Source: Comamonas sp. BIGb0124 (GTDB taxonomy: Bacteria > Pseudomonadota > Gammaproteobacteria > Burkholderiales > Burkholderiaceae_C). From it: a stretch of DNA of 64,000 nt. The translations under genes were made by a program, and so were the position numbers. Every line of letters begins with the position of its first letter. The stretch's first letter is position 1. Below the pieces are notes generated by a model, which did no database searches, was not told where the DNA came from, and saw nothing but the letters and a program-made list of their open reading frames with translations. The stretch spans positions 310,001 to 374,000 of the forward strand of contig NZ_RJVF01000011.1 in the NCBI RefSeq assembly GCF_003752175.1. The letters run 5' to 3'. Shown in pieces: positions 62,165 through 64,000 of the stretch.

Positions 62165-63922
62165 ATGTCGTCTCTCGAATTGCCGAAGCCGCTGGGGCTG
62201 GACGCTCTGCATCCGCCGCAGCGCAGCCCCTGGCGGCACTGGCTGGGCCAGGCTACCTGGCCTTTCACCGTGCTCATGGTGCTGGCCACGCTGCTCAGCG
62301 TGCTGCCGAGCCTGCGCCTGCTGTGGGAGGCGCTGGCCGGCTGGCGCCTGGGTCCGGATGCGCCGCTGCTGCGCGCCGCGGCCGATCCCATGACCTGGTA
62401 TGCCCTGATCAACACGCTCAACATGGGCGTGTGGGGCACGCTGGTGGCCGTGGCCCTGGGGGCCCTGTTTGCCTTGGCCGTGGTGCTCACCGACATGCGG
62501 CGCAAGTCCCTGTGGGTCTTTGCCTTCATGCTGCCCATGATGATTCCGCCCCAGGTCACGGCGCTGGCCTGGCTGCAGCTGCTCGGTCCGTCGAGCACCC
62601 TGCTGCAGTCGCTGGATCTGGCCCCGGCGCTGGGCAGTCCGCAGCCGCTGTATTCGCCGGCCGGCATCGCGCTGCTGCTGGGCGTGCAGCATGCGCCCCT
62701 GGTTTTCCTGGCCTTGCGTGCCAGCCTGCTGGCGCTGCCCGCCGATCTGTGCGAGGCCGCACGGCTCTCCGGCGCCGGTCCCTGGCGGGTGCTGTGGCAG
62801 GTGGTGTTGCCGCTGGCCCGGCCGGGCCTGGTGGCGGGCGCGGCGATGGCGTTCGTGTCGGCACTCGGCAACTTCGGCATTCCCGCCATGCTGGGCATCC
62901 CGGTCGGCTACTACACGCTGCCCACGCTCATCTACCAGAAGATGGCCAGCTTCGGGCCGGGCATGCTGCAGCACGTGGCGGCGCTGTCCATGCTGGTCGG
63001 GGCGATCGCGCTGGCCGGCGTGGCCTTGCAGATGCGCCTGCAGTCTCGGGCACGCTATCGCCTCGTCGGCATGAACGGCCGCCCGGCCACCATGAGCCTG
63101 GGCCGCTGGCATGTGGCGCTCGAGGCGCTGATCGCCCTGGTGCTGGCAATGGTGCTGCTGGCGCCGCTGGTGGCGTTGGTGAGCAGTTCGCTGGTGCCGG
63201 CGATGGGGGTGTCGCTGTCGGCCCAGTCGTTCACGCTGCATGCCTATGAGGAAATGCTCAGCCGCCAGGGCGTGACCTGGCGGGCGGCCGGCAACAGCCT
63301 GCTGCTGGCCGGCAGTGCGGCCCTGCTGCTGCTGGCTCTGGCGGTGCCGCTCGCGTGGTTCATGGTCCGGCGGCCCAGCCGCTGGGGCGCGGTGGTCAAC
63401 GCCTGTCTGGAAATCCCCTATGCCTTGCCGGGCACGGTGCTGGCCGTGGCCTGCATTCTGTTGCTGGCCAAGCCGTTGCCGGTGCTGCAGGTGGGCCTGT
63501 ACGGCACGCTGGGCATCATCTTCGTGGCCTACCTCGCGCGCTTCATCGTCGTGGCGCTCAAGCCCGTGCAGGCCAGCATGCAGCAGCTCGACCCCGCACT
63601 CGAGGAAGCCGCGCAACTGGCGGGTGCGGACGTCTGGCAGCGCCTGCGCAGCATCCTGCTGCCCCTGCTCGCGCCTTCGGCGTTCGCCGGCGGCCTGCTG
63701 GTCTTCCTGACCGCCGTCAACGAACTGACCGTGTCGGCCCTGCTCTGGAGCGCCGGCAACGAAACGCTGGGCGTGCTCATCTTCAACTACAACGAAAGCG
63801 GCGACAACGTGCTGGCTTCGGCCATCGCGGTGGTCATCGTGGCCGCCGTGGCGGGCCTGATGGCCGCCATGAGCGTGCTCGGCCGCCACCTGCCGCAAGG
63901 AGTGATTCCATGGCGCACCTGA
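62165..63922 (+). CDS. Fused double-domain ABC permease, Fe3+/2-aminoethylphosphonate class
   Basis: A 585-residue membrane protein with two permease domains in one chain, each with an EAA-type loop: [28 protein letters not shown] near residue 198 and [26 protein letters not shown] near 480. Fusion of both permease halves is normal for FbpB and PhnV/PhnU2-type systems. It begins 29 bp after the binding-protein gene and overlaps the ATPase gene by 13 bp. Confidence 0.9.
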   Translation: MSSLELPKPLGLDALHPPQRSPWRHWLGQATWPFTVLMVLATLLSVLPSLRLLWEALAGWRLGPDAPLLRAAADPMTWYALINTLNMGVWGTLVAVALGALFALAVVLTDMRRKSLWVFAFMLPMMIPPQVTALAWLQLLGPSSTLLQSLDLAPALGSPQPLYSPAGIALLLGVQHAPLVFLALRASLLALPADLCEAARLSGAGPWRVLWQVVLPLARPGLVAGAAMAFVSALGNFGIPAMLGIPVGYYTLPTLIYQKMASFGPGMLQHVAALSMLVGAIALAGVALQMRLQSRARYRLVGMNGRPATMSLGRWHVALEALIALVLAMVLLAPLVALVSSSLVPAMGVSLSAQSFTLHAYEEMLSRQGVTWRAAGNSLLLAGSAALLLLALAVPLAWFMVRRPSRWGAVVNACLEIPYALPGTVLAVACILLLAKPLPVLQVGLYGTLGIIFVAYLARFIVVALKPVQASMQQLDPALEEAAQLAGADVWQRLRSILLPLLAPSAFAGGLLVFLTAVNELTVSALLWSAGNETLGVLIFNYNESGDNVLASAIAVVIVAAVAGLMAAMSVLGRHLPQGVIPWRT

Positions 63923-64000
63923 GCCTTCACGGCGTGAGCCGCCGTTACGGCAGCCAGACCGTGGTCCAGGATCTGGACCTGTCCATCCCCGCCGGCGCGT
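63910..64000 (+). CDS. ABC transporter ATPase, N-terminal part (cut by window edge)
   Basis: The first 30 residues are visible: [20 protein letters not shown] followed by DLDLSIPAGA, the standard lead-in to a Walker A motif. It overlaps the permease gene by 13 bp; AAGGAG at 63897-63902 lies upstream. It is the expected ATPase of the importer; the rest is beyond the right edge. Confidence 0.85.
   Translation, partial: MAHLSLHGVSRRYGSQTVVQDLDLSIPAGA

Noticed and set aside
1-64000. tRNA, rRNA, insertion sequences, integrases or phage genes
   Set aside because: None was recognised on either strand. A tRNAscan or ISfinder search would be decisive; reading alone could miss a short remnant.

Overview
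The window is a GC-rich (roughly two-thirds G+C), densely coded piece of chromosome from a betaproteobacterium, most likely of the order Burkholderiales. The placement is an inference from gene content: a PhaM-type polyhydroxyalkanoate granule regulator, a DUF2242 lipoprotein, metXW, a cydDCABX bd-oxidase operon, and many ABC transporters of the branched-chain amino acid type. No insertion sequence, prophage, tRNA, rRNA or CRISPR array was seen.

Layout. (1) 1-8.3 kb: an amidase (cut by the left edge), a PuuE-like deacetylase-fold hydrolase and an NTF2-like protein on the minus strand. Divergent from them are a LivK-like binding protein, a LivH permease, an unusual single-chain LivM-LivG-LivF fusion and a gamma-glutamyltransferase-fold hydrolase resembling oxamate amidohydrolase. 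A TTGTCGACAA palindrome lies between the two arms. Together they look like uptake and hydrolysis of an amide or ureide nitrogen compound. (2) 8.3-9.6 kb: a lone arsB. (3) 9.9-15.9 kb: a ribose operon rbsKDACB ending in a LacI/Cra-type regulator, with a twin LacI-type operator upstream. (4) 16-21.3 kb: housekeeping genes (DUF2242 lipoprotein, endonuclease/phosphatase-fold enzyme, phaM, FIST protein, pdxY). (5) 21.4-30.1 kb: a catabolic operon with a Rid-family protein, FAD oxidase, an NMT1-type ABC transporter, a creatininase-family amidase, a cytosine-deaminase-like amidohydrolase and an iron-sulfur flavin reductase. A RutR-like TetR regulator sits beside it, and a 26-bp palindrome built on RutR-like half-sites lies at the head of the operon. 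(6) 30.3-41.9 kb: nine tightly packed minus-strand genes joining a complete LivK/H/M/G/F importer to a phosphopantetheinyl transferase, an EntE-like aryl-AMP ligase, a free-standing aryl carrier protein and an EntF-like C-A-T-TE synthetase. This is the most unusual part of the window. (7) 42.2-44.2 kb: a SAM-II riboswitch with an overlapping antiterminator/terminator, then metX and metW. (8) 44.2-51.4 kb: an FNR-type box and a promoter overlapped by a perfect palindrome, then cydD, cydC, cydA, cydB and the small gene cydX. (9) 51.7-60.98 kb: a DUF2501 protein, an IroE-like siderophore esterase, a YncE-like beta-propeller protein, a glycine-rich RRM protein, topoisomerase III, a SET-domain protein, birA and a small membrane protein. 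(10) 61.0-64 kb: a Pho-box-like repeat followed by an ABC importer (binding protein, fused double permease, start of the ATPase) of the Fe3+/2-aminoethylphosphonate class, cut by the right edge.

The strongest candidate for something new is the 30.3-41.9 kb operon. An importer family known to take up amino acids and aromatic acids is translationally coupled to the aryl-acid-activating half of a catecholate-type synthetase, and no gene in the window makes the aryl acid. The simplest reading is that the cell imports an aryl acid and builds it into an aryl-seryl product. An IroE-like esterase that could open such a product lies about 18 kb away. This is inference and needs the tests given in the findings. 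Also notable are the RutR-like catabolic operon, the SAM-II leader, and an operator (TTTCAG-N6-CTGAAA) shared by the cyd promoter and the 54.8-55.5 kb gap.
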